A program made the position numbers and the translations under genes. The notes under the pieces were generated by a model. The model saw only the letters and a program-made list of their open reading frames with translations, ran no database searches and was not told the origin of the DNA. A stretch of 64,000 bases of DNA, from positions 1 through 64,000 of the forward strand of contig JAHEFB010000003.1 in NCBI GenBank assembly GCA_024640405.1, read 5' to 3'. Below, piece after piece: positions 50,791 to 61,900 of the stretch. The number at the start of each line of letters is the position of its first letter. Within the stretch, counting starts at the first letter, position 1. This DNA is from Alphaproteobacteria bacterium (lineage in GTDB: Bacteria; Pseudomonadota; Alphaproteobacteria; Rhizobiales; Aestuariivirgaceae).

Positions 50791-52314
50791 CTACTTGCTC
50801 AAGTGCAGTTTGCGCAGTTCGTCTGCGATCTGCTGGAAATTCTTGACCAGCGCCGCGTTCGACGGTGGATCAAAGTACTTTTCCGGATCCGATGCGCAGC
50901 CCTTGATCAGGTCGCGTTGAGTGGCGCTCGGCACGTTGTAGGCGAATGCGTAGCTGACAATTCCTACATCCTTTACATTGTTACAAGCTCGCTTGAGCAA
51001 CTGATCTTGTCTCTGGACAGCGATCACATAATTAGCCGATCCAACCCGCGTCTGATGCAGAAAACTGTATGATGTATAGGTCGACCGATTATGGTTTCTC
51101 TCCGAGTTGAATGTATTCTCGCCATCGGTCAGCAATACCATCGCTTTGGTGATTTCCTTGTTATCGTACGGGGCGCCTTCTGTGAAAGGTTCGGCGTTCG
51201 AAATAACACGCAATCCCCAACCGACTCCTTCGGCCACGTGGGTGTAACCGTCAGCCTTCATGTTTTTGATCGTGTCAAGCACGGGCTGCTTTACGTTGGT
51301 CAATTCTTGAATCGGTTGAATATTGCATCCTGCGCCAGGCCCGCGAGTCCTCGAATTCACCCTGGCATTAAAGTATTTTCCATAGTGTTCCTGACGCCTT
51401 GTCAGGTCGCCGGTGCGGCTATCTTCAAGATAGCTGTTATAGTAGTAGTTTCTTTGTCCGCCTACCTGAAAGTATGTCCTGTTCGCATCGGGACCCGGCT
51501 CATCCGGGGCAAATGCAGGTGGAAACAGGGTGTTCGCATTGTTCGTATCCGGAGTCACATCGTCAACCGACATATTGCCGACACGTGACTCCACGCAACC
51601 CGGCCATGAACGGTTCTGAATGGCCTCCCAGGCACGCCAGTTGTGAAAGCTGGCACCCTGGAAGTTCTCCCTGGAGAGCTGATTTGCGCCGGTCGTGTCA
51701 ATCCAGAAACTGTCAGCCTTGTCTTCTCCAACGTTCACGAATTGCGAGAACGGCACCACGCCAATTTTCAGCGTGTCAGCCACTTCGCGATCACCGAAAA
51801 GGATTTCCACGAAGTCATTGGCTGCAACTTTCAAGGTTGAGAGCCGGCTCTGCGATGCCATCGATCCGGTATTGTCAAATACCAGTACGACTTCCAGTTT
51901 GGTCGCTTCCTTGGTAACTTCCGAAGATGCTGCGATGGTTGTGGTGTCATAGCCGGCTACCTTGGTCAGGTAGTTGCCTACGGTCACAGTGCCACGTACC
52001 GTGAGGCTGCCGCCATTGACAGTCAGTTGCATTGAAGGGGTGCCGGAATTGGCTGGATTACCATAGTTGGATTCGAAGTACTCCTTGGCAATCTGCTCCA
52101 GTTCAGAATCTGACTTGTTGGCTTCTCGTCCGGCTGCCAGTGCAGCAGCATCGACCGCTGCCTGCAATCGCGCCTGCACGGACACAGCATTGCCGTAGTC
52201 AACAGCAAATCCAGCGGCCATAACAATCGGTATGGCGGCAACGGCAAGAACCGGCGCTAACGCTCCGGATTCATTCCTGCGAAACTTAGGAAGCTTAGAC
52301 ACAAAGCCAAACAT
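50791..52314 (-). CDS. TadG-like pilus-associated protein with VWA domain
   Basis: A 507-residue protein. A TadE/TadG-type N-terminus has the segment RRNESGALAPVLAVAAIPIV and one transmembrane helix (about 20-42), followed by a helix rich in Ala (VDAAALAAGREANKS). A VWA domain fills the rest (about 140-500), with the metal site VVLVFDNTGSMAS. TadG-like proteins occur with Flp/Tad pilus systems or stand alone as envelope proteins. No other tad gene is in the window. The ATG at 52314 has a GGGAGAAG ribosome site. Confidence 0.85.
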   Translation of the reverse strand: MFGFVSKLPKFRRNESGALAPVLAVAAIPIVMAAGFAVDYGNAVSVQARLQAAVDAAALAAGREANKSDSELEQIAKEYFESNYGNPANSGTPSMQLTVNGGSLTVRGTVTVGNYLTKVAGYDTTTIAASSEVTKEATKLEVVLVFDNTGSMASQSRLSTLKVAANDFVEILFGDREVADTLKIGVVPFSQFVNVGEDKADSFWIDTTGANQLSRENFQGASFHNWRAWEAIQNRSWPGCVESRVGNMSVDDVTPDTNNANTLFPPAFAPDEPGPDANRTYFQVGGQRNYYYNSYLEDSRTGDLTRRQEHYGKYFNARVNSRTRGPGAGCNIQPIQELTNVKQPVLDTIKNMKADGYTHVAEGVGWGLRVISNAEPFTEGAPYDNKEITKAMVLLTDGENTFNSERNHNRSTYTSYSFLHQTRVGSANYVIAVQRQDQLLKRACNNVKDVGIVSYAFAYNVPSATQRDLIKGCASDPEKYFDPPSNAALVKNFQQIADELRKLHLSK

Positions 52315-52653
52315 TATTCTTCTCCCGTATGTCAGCCCGGATGACTCAAAGTCCTGAGGCTGTTTTTGCTGAGGGCATGCCGAGATCAGCACAAATTTCC
52401 ATGCGGCTTTGTACCAGATGTTGGAAAATTGCGGTCAATTTGACGAAATGACGGCTAACAAATCCTGAATCATTTCAACGGCTTTTTCATAAAAATTGGA
52501 CATATGAGCTGCTGCGGCCAATGCAAAACCAGCGAATTCAGCCAATAATTGCTCTGGATCAAGGCGAGGATAATCTGCTGTGCAAAAGTGCCGGCACAAG
52601 CCGGGTCTCGCCTGATTGAGCACCCGAGGCATGGGAAACAAGGAGGCTCGTTC

Positions 52654-53520
52654 ATGACCCAGCCACATGTAGAAGCGTTTTTTGACGAGGCCACCAACAC
52701 CGTCAGTTATGTGGTAAGCGATCCCGATACGGGCGCCTGCGCCGTTATTGATAGTGTGCTGGATTTCGACGCTGCCGCCGGGCGTACATCAACCGCCTCG
52801 GCAGACCGGATGATCGCCTATATTCAGAACAACAAGCTCAACTGTGAGTGGTTGCTGGAAACCCATGTTCATGCGGACCATCTTTCCGCCGCTCCCTACA
52901 TTCAGCAACGTGTAGGTGGAAAACTTGGCATCGGCGCCGGCATTACCCAGGTTCAGGATGTGTTTGGAAAGATATTCAATGCCGGCACGGAGTTTGAACG
53001 CGACGGCTCGCAGTTTGATCGCCTGTTCGCCGATCAGGACGAGTTTGCCATCGGCGCTCTGTCAGGACAAATACTGCACACGCCCGGCCATACGCCGGCC
53101 TGCCTGACTTATGTAATCGGTGACAGCGCCTTTGTCGGAGACACTCTGTTCATGCCTGATTTCGGTACCGCACGGGCAGATTTTCCGGGCGGTGATGCAC
53201 GGCAACTGTATCGGTCCATTCGCAAAGTGCTGTCCCTGCCCGCGGCAACAAAACTCTATATGTGTCATGATTACAAGGCACCTGGTCGAGATGAATATGC
53301 CTGGCAGACTACTGTCGAAGAGGAACGTGCGAGCAATGTTCATGTCCGCGATGGTATCAGTGAAGATCAGTTCGTTGCCCTGCGTGAAGCCCGCGACGCA
53401 CAGCTCGGCATGCCCAAACTGATTGTCCCATCCATTCAGGTGAACATGCGCGGTGGCAACATGCCTGAACCCGAAGACAACGGTATTGTCTATTTGAAGA
53501 CGCCGATTAACCGGCTTTAG
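52654..53520 (+). CDS. MBL-fold hydrolase, persulfide dioxygenase-like
   Basis: A 288-residue metallo-beta-lactamase-fold protein close to ETHE1/Blh-type enzymes, which oxidise glutathione persulfide. Metal motifs are THVHADHLSA, HTPGHTPACL, VGDTLFMPDFG and the terminal MCHDYKAPGRDE. It starts at ATG 52654 behind a strong AAGGAGG site (52640-52646). A DUF2892 protein, often found with such enzymes in sulfide-responsive (bigR-type) operons, is 2.6 kb away. It converges on the FAD dehydrogenase gene with 7 bp between stops. Confidence 0.87.
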   Translation: MTQPHVEAFFDEATNTVSYVVSDPDTGACAVIDSVLDFDAAAGRTSTASADRMIAYIQNNKLNCEWLLETHVHADHLSAAPYIQQRVGGKLGIGAGITQVQDVFGKIFNAGTEFERDGSQFDRLFADQDEFAIGALSGQILHTPGHTPACLTYVIGDSAFVGDTLFMPDFGTARADFPGGDARQLYRSIRKVLSLPAATKLYMCHDYKAPGRDEYAWQTTVEEERASNVHVRDGISEDQFVALREARDAQLGMPKLIVPSIQVNMRGGNMPEPEDNGIVYLKTPINRL

Positions 53521-53527
53521 GGCCTGT

Positions 53528-54901
53528 TCAGCTCTGGACCTTTCCCGGGTTCATCAAGCTTTCAGGATCGATCGCCTGCTTGATCGCGCGGGCAAACCTC
53601 AGCTTGGCGGGATCCCCGTAAGCTGCAAGGGCCTTCATTTTCTCCAGCCCGATACCATGTTCAGCTGAGAACGAGCCGCCCTTGAGCCTCAATCTGGACA
53701 ATACCGCATGATCGACAAGTTCCTTGTCGGGATGAACCCCATCTGATCCGGCAACGGTAACGTGCAGATTGCCGTCGCCCAGATGTCCCATGCAGCTCAG
53801 GTGAACGTTTGCAGCAATATTTTTCAGGTCGTTTTCAAGTTCGCCTACATACTGGTCCAGACCTTCAAGCGGTACAGAGACATCATACCAGTATCCGCCC
53901 GGCCGCTGTCTCTCAACCGCCCAGCTGTCTTCCCTGATGCGCCAGAAATCGGACGCCTGACGGTCATTCTGGGCAACAATCGCATAGCTAATCGTGCCGT
54001 CTTCTATAAGCGGGATCAGCACATCCTCCTGTACGGTCTGGGCATCCTGTTGGGTTGCGCCTTCATGTTCAAACAACACAAACACATTACCGTCAAATGA
54101 CGCTATCAGATCATCAAGCCCCACATCCTTCGCGACCGATTCCGCATATGACCTCCACATTATTTCAGCTCTCAGCAGGTTGCCGGCTGCTCTCAGATTA
54201 TGAAACGCCGCAACGGCGCCGGCTGCATTTTCAAATGAAGTCAGCACAGTCGATGTGGCAAGAGGCAACTGTTCAAGCTTCAACACGGCTCGTGTCACGA
54301 TGCCCAGCCTGCCTTCTGCTCCTATCAGCAGATGCTTGATGTCCAGGCCTTCATTGGCCTTTGTGACGCAAGTCAGGTCACTGAACACACTGCCATCAGG
54401 CAGAACCGCCTCCAGGCCGAGCACCCGGTGCCGCATCACCCCGCAACGAAACGCCTCCATCCCGCCTGCATTGGTAGAGATCATACCGCCGATCGTCGCG
54501 CTGCCGCGTGCAGCAATATCTATTCCAGGTGTAAGACCATGCGAAGCGCATTCGTCTTGCACTGACTGTAGCGTCGCGCCAGCCTGGACCCTGACAGTGC
54601 CTGATACAACATCCACTTTCTCGATCCGGTTCATTGCCTTCAGATCGACAATCAGTTGGCCCGGCATGCTGGCGGCAGCACCTGCCAGACCTGTGCGGCC
54701 ACCGTGCGGTACAATCGATACCCTGTGGGTTCGGCACAATTCAACGATTGCCTGTATCTCGGAGACGGTCCGCGGATGGGCAGCAACACCGGCGGCCAGA
54801 TTGTCGGGATAAAATCCCGGATCCAATGCCGCAACCGCCTCCTTCCCCCGCACCGGGCACAGATCTTCAAGGGCGCCCAGAAACTCATCGCTCAAAGTCA
54901 T
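53528..54901 (-). CDS. FAD-linked D-2-hydroxyacid dehydrogenase (GlcD/D2HGDH type)
   Basis: A 457-residue flavoprotein of the vanillyl-alcohol-oxidase fold: N-terminal FAD-binding domain (about 35-215; VSIVPHGGRTGLAGAAASMP, GIDIAARGSATIGGMISTNA, GAEGRLGIVT) and C-terminal substrate domain (about 220-455) with the metal site GHLGDGNLH and SAEHGIGLEK. These enzymes oxidise D-lactate, glycolate or D-2-hydroxyglutarate. The form without an iron-sulfur partner fits D-2-hydroxyglutarate or D-lactate, but the substrate is not decided by the sequence. It is divergent from the peptidase gene. Confidence 0.88.
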   Translation of the reverse strand: MTLSDEFLGALEDLCPVRGKEAVAALDPGFYPDNLAAGVAAHPRTVSEIQAIVELCRTHRVSIVPHGGRTGLAGAAASMPGQLIVDLKAMNRIEKVDVVSGTVRVQAGATLQSVQDECASHGLTPGIDIAARGSATIGGMISTNAGGMEAFRCGVMRHRVLGLEAVLPDGSVFSDLTCVTKANEGLDIKHLLIGAEGRLGIVTRAVLKLEQLPLATSTVLTSFENAAGAVAAFHNLRAAGNLLRAEIMWRSYAESVAKDVGLDDLIASFDGNVFVLFEHEGATQQDAQTVQEDVLIPLIEDGTISYAIVAQNDRQASDFWRIREDSWAVERQRPGGYWYDVSVPLEGLDQYVGELENDLKNIAANVHLSCMGHLGDGNLHVTVAGSDGVHPDKELVDHAVLSRLRLKGGSFSAEHGIGLEKMKALAAYGDPAKLRFARAIKQAIDPESLMNPGKVQS

Positions 54902-54973
54902 GATTTGTACCCTTGCAGCACCATGTGTCCGGCGTCATCATGCCGCCAAATATCTTCAACAGCCAGAGCAATC

Positions 54974-56059
54974 ATGACATCAAGACAGTGGGATAGCACC
55001 CCCGGCGGAAAACGGCGCGCACGGGGTCTGGGAATACTTCTCCCGGGCAGTCCGGGACAATACAACGCCATCACAGACGTCAATGGCGTCGAGGTGGGTT
55101 ACACAACGTTGATCGAAGGCGATGACATTCGTACAGGTGTCACCGGTATTTTGCCGCGTGGCCGGATTGGCGCCGGCACGCCCTGCATGGCCGGCACATA
55201 TTCTCTAAACGGCAATGGCGAAATGACCGGCACCATATGGATTGAAGAGGCCGGCGAACTGCAAACGCCGGTCACCATCACCAACACGGCATCCTGTGGC
55301 GTCACCCGCGACGCTACTATGCGCTGGCTGGTGGAAAACGACATCGGCACCGGACAGGACTGGGGTTTGCCGGTTGCTGCAGAAACCTATGACGGCGATC
55401 TCAATGATATCAACGGGTTTCATGTAAGCGCCACCCACACCATGTCGGCTCTGGACAACGCTACAGGTGGTCTTGTGGAAATGGGAAGTGTCGGCGGCGG
55501 CACAGGAATGACGACATATGAATTCAAGGCGGGATCTGCCAGCGCTTCCCGTCTGATCGATGCACGAGGCCGTCAATTCACCGTTGGCACCTTTGTCCAG
55601 TCCAATTTCGGCCTGAGGCCGGAACTCACGGTTCTGGGCGTCGCAGTGGGGCGTGAGTTGACAGGCGGCGCATTTCGCGCCAAAGGCGCCGGTTCCATCA
55701 TCGCCATTGTCGCCACCGATGCACCGTTGCTGCCGCATCAGTGCAAACGGCTTGCGCGGCGGGTTCCGCTGGGTCTGGCTCGCACCGGCACAATTGGCCA
55801 CAACTCGTCCGGAGACATCTTTCTGGCTTTCTCCACAGCCAACGGCAAAGCGTTGCAATCCGGCGGTATCCGCCACCTGGAAGCACTTGCCGACAGCGAA
55901 TTGGACCCGTTGTTCCAGGCGGTGGTCGAAACGGTTGAAGAGGCTGTACTGGATTCCATGATTGCCAACGAAACCATGACCGGACGAAACGGACTGACCG
56001 TTCACTCCCTGCCTCATGATGAGTTGCTCTCCCTGCTCAACAAGGCAGGAAAGGTCTAA
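54974..56059 (+). CDS. P1-family (DmpA-type) peptidase
   Basis: A 361-residue N-terminal-nucleophile hydrolase of the DmpA/BapA family, which are aminopeptidases that cleave themselves at a Ser. Family segments are GPGQYNAITDVNGVEVGYTT, the ATHTMSALDNATGGLVEMGSVG stretch (family core) and GTIGHNSSGDIFLAFST, in which the Ser after HNS is the usual processing site and nucleophile. The start is taken as the ATG at 54974 (MTSRQWDSTPGG), since the longer open frame upstream runs antisense into the divergent dehydrogenase gene. Confidence 0.88.
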   Translation: MTSRQWDSTPGGKRRARGLGILLPGSPGQYNAITDVNGVEVGYTTLIEGDDIRTGVTGILPRGRIGAGTPCMAGTYSLNGNGEMTGTIWIEEAGELQTPVTITNTASCGVTRDATMRWLVENDIGTGQDWGLPVAAETYDGDLNDINGFHVSATHTMSALDNATGGLVEMGSVGGGTGMTTYEFKAGSASASRLIDARGRQFTVGTFVQSNFGLRPELTVLGVAVGRELTGGAFRAKGAGSIIAIVATDAPLLPHQCKRLARRVPLGLARTGTIGHNSSGDIFLAFSTANGKALQSGGIRHLEALADSELDPLFQAVVETVEEAVLDSMIANETMTGRNGLTVHSLPHDELLSLLNKAGKV

Positions 56060-56081
56060 AGCGGTTTGCTCTTGTTCTGAA

Positions 56082-56288
56082 TCATTTGACCGCGTTCCGG
56101 GTGCTACAGGTACTGATCCCCAGCAAGCTATAGGGCGGGCACCATCCGGCAATGGCGGTCAAAAGCGGCACGACGCCAAACCAGCCCACCCAGGCAAATT
56201 CGCTGGCACCGAATACCGCCCAGGCGATTAGCGCAATACCGACAACTGTGCGAAATGCCCGATCAATCATGCCAACATTTTGTTTCAT
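56082..56288 (-). CDS. DUF2892 small membrane protein
   Basis: A 68-residue protein beginning MKQNVGMIDRAFRTVVGIAL, with two transmembrane helices and the motif AGWCPPYSLLGISTC, as in the YgaP-type DUF2892 family. It often accompanies sulfurtransferases and persulfide dioxygenases; the persulfide-dioxygenase-like gene lies 2.6 kb to the left. A GGAGG site is next to the ATG. The 245-bp upstream region is AT-rich, with an ATATGTATAGGTGTGACAAT stretch ending at TCATATGA, a possible operator. Confidence 0.85.
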   Translation of the reverse strand: MKQNVGMIDRAFRTVVGIALIAWAVFGASEFAWVGWFGVVPLLTAIAGWCPPYSLLGISTCSTRNAVK

Positions 56289-56498
56289 TGAATAACCTCC
56301 TTGGTTTTTGTTTTCGGCAATTCCAAAAACATATTCAATAAATTATATGTATAGGTGTGACAATCATATGATCCAGATCAAATTCCCTGTCGGCCCGTGC
56401 GAGAAAGAACCCCGCGAGTAACCAAACATGGTCAATCGCAGGGTTCGCAATACCTCAGGCAGAATGGATAACATTAAAGGGTCCTGACCCCATGTCCT

Positions 56499-56528
56499 GT
56501 TGACAAACTCTATCACGGGTTTGTCAAC
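56499..56528 (-). terminator. Hairpin after the ferredoxin reductase gene
   Basis: A perfect 10-bp inverted repeat (GTTGACAAAC at 56499-56508 and GTTTGTCAAC at 56519-56528, 10-base loop) directly past the reductase stop. It is probably the 3' end of that transcript. No clear T run follows. Confidence 0.55.
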
Positions 56529-56533
56529 GGGAC

Positions 56534-57580
<1,047 letters not shown>

Positions 57581-57653
57581 TCATCTGGCCAGCAAGCAGC
57601 ATCGGCACTGCTGGGCCATACTTTCTAAAATTTCGTGGAAATTGGTGCTGCAC

Positions 57654-57974
57654 CTAGAATTGCTTTTCCGGAACTTTCAGCACCAGCCCGTCAATATCAT
57701 CGGACACCCGAATCTGACATGACAACCGTGAGCTGTCCTGGACCTCAAACGCGAAATCCAGCATGTCTTCTTCCATTTCGGAACGTTCACCAAGCTTGTC
57801 CGCCCAGTCCCCTTGCAGGTAAACGTGACAGGTCGCACAAGCGCACGCGCCACCACAGTCGGCATCAATACCCGGCACCATGTTTTTGATCGCGGTCTCC
57901 ATGACCGACATGCCGTTTTCGCCATCAACAATGTGCTCTTTACCGTTGTGCTCGATAAATGTGATTTTTGCCAT
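57654..57974 (-). CDS. 2Fe-2S ferredoxin (adrenodoxin/putidaredoxin type)
   Basis: A 106-residue ferredoxin with the cluster ligands C-x5-C-x2-C in [16 protein letters not shown] and the fourth Cys in [12 protein letters not shown]. The acidic helix [11 protein letters not shown] matches adrenodoxin-type ferredoxins that serve P450s, Fe-S assembly or ring hydroxylases. It starts [11 protein letters not shown]. It is upstream of the ferredoxin reductase gene on the same strand, the likely electron donor. Confidence 0.93.
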   Translation of the reverse strand: MAKITFIEHNGKEHIVDGENGMSVMETAIKNMVPGIDADCGGACACATCHVYLQGDWADKLGERSEMEEDMLDFAFEVQDSSRLSCQIRVSDDIDGLVLKVPEKQF

Positions 57975-58229
57975 GCCTTACAATTCCTGCCAAATATTGA
58001 TACATGTAAACTTGTTTGCATACATTCAATTGAGATTCAGGCTTCTAGCTAGGCTGACACAGTGAAAAATGCAACAATTTCCGATGAGGATCATCGCAAT
58101 TCACGCCATTGTGCGACAATTGGAACCGCATGAGGACAGGTTTGGCGAAATTCAATAAACCATGGACCGCTTCCAGCGTATCTGGACCGCGCCAATCAGA
58201 CAGGCGGGCAAGGCGCCTGAATTACAGCA

Positions 58230-58598
58230 TCAAAGATATTGGCCCACATGGGATTCAAAGGCCGTGCGCGCGGCGGTCAGCCGCTCCAATATAGCGACGC
58301 GACCCTGCTCGTCGGCAAATGAAATCTGTTCCATGGCTTCCGCTACTTCGCAAACCTGCCATGCCCCGACCGCACGGGCAGCGCCCTTCAGTGTATGTGT
58401 GCCGGATTTCCAGTTACTTTCGGTGTCGCATGACACAAGGGATTTGGTCTGATTCATCAACTGGATACGGAACAGTTGCAGCAATTCTGATTGCAACCCC
58501 CTGTCGCCCAGCGTGTACTGGTCCAGGTGCTCAAGATCAATTACATTCCCGACATTCGATTGGTCAGATTCAGTTTTCCTGGCAGGACCCGGATTCAT
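58230..58598 (-). CDS. Hpt (histidine phosphotransfer) domain protein
   Basis: A 122-residue, all-helical protein with the phospho-accepting His in SGTHTLKGAARAVGAWQVCE, the Hpt signature HxLKGxxxxxG. It should carry phosphate between receiver domains of a phosphorelay; no partner kinase is adjacent. It is divergent from the GPR-like gene. The start is uncertain: the ATG at 58598 (MNPGPARKTE) is preferred over 58643 because the earlier codons look unrelated to the domain. Confidence 0.85.
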   Translation of the reverse strand: MNPGPARKTESDQSNVGNVIDLEHLDQYTLGDRGLQSELLQLFRIQLMNQTKSLVSCDTESNWKSGTHTLKGAARAVGAWQVCEVAEAMEQISFADEQGRVAILERLTAARTAFESHVGQYL

Positions 58599-58690
58599 TT
58601 TCTCGCACCACTCTTTTTCGCAGCGCTCCCGGTCGAAAACCATCAAACGGGCGCTGAATTACCGCCGAGAAATGCAAATTAACCGCCTAT

Positions 58691-58719
58691 TTGACAAAAA
58701 TTCATTGCGAATTTTGTTA
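58691..58719 (+). promoter_or_regulatory. Dyad and possible promoter between hpt and the GPR-like gene
   Basis: The 397-bp divergent region is AT-rich. TTGACA (58691-58696) is a consensus -35, with TTGTTA 17 bp downstream as a weak -10. Between them AAAATTC (58697-58703) and GAATTTT (58709-58715) form an inverted repeat, a possible operator over the promoter. No gene is supported in this stretch. Confidence 0.4.
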
Positions 58720-58927
58720 AAATTTGACTCATTTTCACGCATGACGTTAACCAATTCGAGAGTTTTCCATAACCTTTTGAATCTTGAGGCTTCTTTAAGT
58801 GCCTGATTTGCATTAGAATCCTTGTCTAATTGCATATAGGGTGAAAAAAATTAGTTAACGGGACGGCGATGAGACTTGCTTCAATCTGGAATGAGTCAGA
58901 TCATCGAACACGGGTGATACCAGTAAG

Positions 58928-58971
58928 CGGAACACATGAGGCCCCAGGGTAATCCCTGGAGTGTGTGTCCG
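58928..58971 (+). promoter_or_regulatory. Leader hairpin of the GPR-like gene
   Basis: A long imperfect hairpin just before the start codon: CGGA/TCCG at the base, ACACA/TGTGT above, and CCAGGG-TAAT-CCCTGG at the tip. It ends 24 bases before the ATG at 58996, so it could affect translation. Confidence 0.45.
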
Positions 58972-58995
58972 GTTAGTAAGTACTTAGTTGCGGGG

Positions 58996-61900
58996 ATGCA
59001 AAAAATGTCAAGCGAACCAAACCAGCCGCGCCGTGCTTCGCGCAGGGGCAATCGCAGGACAACGGAAGACAACGAGGATCAGGTCGCACGCCGCGAAGCT
59101 GCCGAACGCCGCAGGCAGGACGCCATGGATCAGCGTCGGCGCGAAATAAAGCTTCGTGGTCGGCCCGCCAACGAAAACGACGCCTTTGCCACCAATAGCT
59201 TGCAGGCAATCCGCGAACGTACGTCAACCACCCCGATCTGGTCTGCGGTAGCGTTGTCACTGGTCTGGCTGGCCATCTGGACGGTGGTTTACATTCCCTC
59301 TGTCGCACAGACCGGCAGCCCGCTCAGCCTGAACAACCTGCCGGTTACGATGCGCACTCTGCTGACCGGTGTGATTCCTGTACTGGCCTTTATTACACTG
59401 GGGTATCTGATTTACCGCGCCAACCAGATCAGCAATGTCTCACAGGCGCTGATGCAGACAGCCATGCGGCTGGTGCGTCCGCAGGACATTGCAACCGAGA
59501 GCCTTGCATCTGTCTCGCAACTGGTTCGCAGTGAAGTTGATCAACTCGTGGGAGGTGTGGAACACGCAGTGCAGCGCGCCAGTGAGCTTGAAGGCGCCGT
59601 GCACAAGGAAATTGCCAATTTGGAACGTGCCTTCGGGGTCAATGAAGAGCGCATCCGCACCATGATGGAAGGTCTTGAGCATCAGCGAAATTCGCTGCAC
59701 GAGACCGGCCGGGTGATTGGCGTTGAGGCAACTCCCCTGCTGTCTCGAATAGAAGAAAACACCCAAAGCCTGTCCGGGATCATATCCACCGCCTCATCCA
59801 CTTTGGCGGCCCTCGAACATGGCCTCAAGAACACGACCGCCGAATTGTCCCAGACCGTAGACGAAATCTCGACACGTGCCAGCTTCGTCGGAACCGAAAT
59901 TTCGGGCCAGACCGCGCGTATGGAACAGATGTCCGGCACGCTGGTCAACGAAATGCGGGTATTTTCGGACAGTGTCACCGGCCAGGTTTCGACAATGCAG
60001 GAAACAGCCCAGCGCATGAACACGGAAGGCATGCAGTTCGGCGACAGCCTGCGCCAGCTTGAAGGCAGCGTGACCGGCGGCATTCGTGAGAGCCTTGAGG
60101 AAGTACGGAACGTTCGCACCGAGTTGACCCACGGTATAGAGCAGATCACCGCGGCAACGACCGAACAGATGCGCCAGGCCGCTGAGCAAAACTCCGAAAT
60201 GATGAAGCTCACCAGTGATAATGTTTCACACGCGGTGCGCTCCACATCTGGTGAAGTAATACAGACTGTCCAGCAGTCAACTCAGGCGGTAAACGATCAG
60301 CTGCGTGCTTCAACCGAACAGAACACCGAAGCCATGAAGCTCGCGGGCAACACGATATCGCAGTCTGTGATGTCGACTTCCGGCGAAATCGTGCAGGCGG
60401 TTCAGCAGTCTGCGCAGGCTGTAAACGAGCAACTGCGCGCAGCTGCTGAGCAAAATACCGAAATCATGAACAGCACCGGCGAAACGGTTGCCAAGACAGT
60501 GCACTCCAAGGCGGGTGAAATTGTCCAGGCGGTTCAGCACACGGCACTGGCGATCAACGAACAATTGCAGGCGACCTCTGATCAGGCCACCGAAACCATG
60601 AAGCTGACCGGCAACAACGTGGCCGAGGCAGTACATGCCAAATCCGGTGAAATTGTTCAGTCGGTGCATCAGGCAACACAGACGGTTGCCGAGCAATTGC
60701 AGGCCGCTGCCGAGCAGAACACCGAGATGATGAAAATGGCCGGCAACACTGTCGCGCAGAAGGTTCATGCCGAGTCCGGTGAAATATTACAGTCAATACA
60801 GCAGACCGCGCAGGCTGTGAACGAACAGTTGCGCAGCACTGCCGAACAGAACGTCGAGATATTGAAGTCCACGGGCGATACAGTTGCCCAGGAGGTTCGG
60901 TCTGCGTCCGGCAGCGTTGTCCAGTCGGTCCAGCATTCGACCGAAGCCGTAAGCGGTCAGTTGCAGGCCGCCGCTGATGCCCACAACCTGATGATCGCCG
61001 ATTCCGGCGCACGGATTACCGAGAATGTACGTGCTGCATCCAGTGAAATGGTTCAGTCTATCGAGCAATCATCAGAATCCGTGGTAGGCCAGCTTCGCTC
61101 CGTGGCAGACGAAAGCGTCGCCATGGTCAAGGGTACGGGCGAAAGCGTAACCCAGGCGGTTCGTTCAACGTCAGGTTCCGTGGTCACCACCATGCAGGCG
61201 ACCTCAGACGATATTCTTGGTCAGATCAAGCTCGTCGGCACCGATGTAGCCGAATCGGTACAGATCACATCCGAAGTGGTACTCCGCAACTTGAATGAAG
61301 TCGGCTCGGAAGTAACCGATCGTGTCCAGTCGGCGGGCCAGAATGTTGTGCGGAATTTGCAGACAACAGGCACCACGGTGGCCAACAGCCTGGAGACCAC
61401 AAGCATCAGTGTGGTCGAAAATCTGATGGAGTCCGGCGAGAAGATTGCCCGCAACACCGAAGCGTCGTCGCAGACAATGCTGGCATTCATCAATGAAAGC
61501 GGCAACAAGGCGTCCGAAGCCCTGGAACATGCTGGCAACCAGGTCAACCAACGTCTGCTGGGCACTACTAATGAAATGGCATCCCTGCTGAATGCATCGG
61601 TAGAGAAGGTTGCCGATCGCCTCACTTCGGCATCGTCGGCAGTCGGAGAGCAGATCGATCTGTCCGGTTCTGCCCTGACCGACAGGCTGCTGTCGATTTC
61701 CGGCGAGTTCGTACAGAACGTCGCCACGGCACGTGATGAAGTCTATTCCTATATGGAAGATGTGTCCGGCAAGATGTCTGGCACGCTGGAAGTCGCGTCT
61801 GGTGAACTGTTCAAGCGCTTCGAGGTCATCACCGAAGAAATCACCGGCAAGCTGGAAACTTCCGCAGGTACACTGTTCAACCGCGTTGAAACTGCAACCT

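Noticed and set aside
50042-51072. Open frames on both strands through the 101-bp repeats, giving repeated peptides
   Set aside because: The repeat period is not a multiple of three and the frames have no family features or ribosome sites; the repetition of the DNA produces them.
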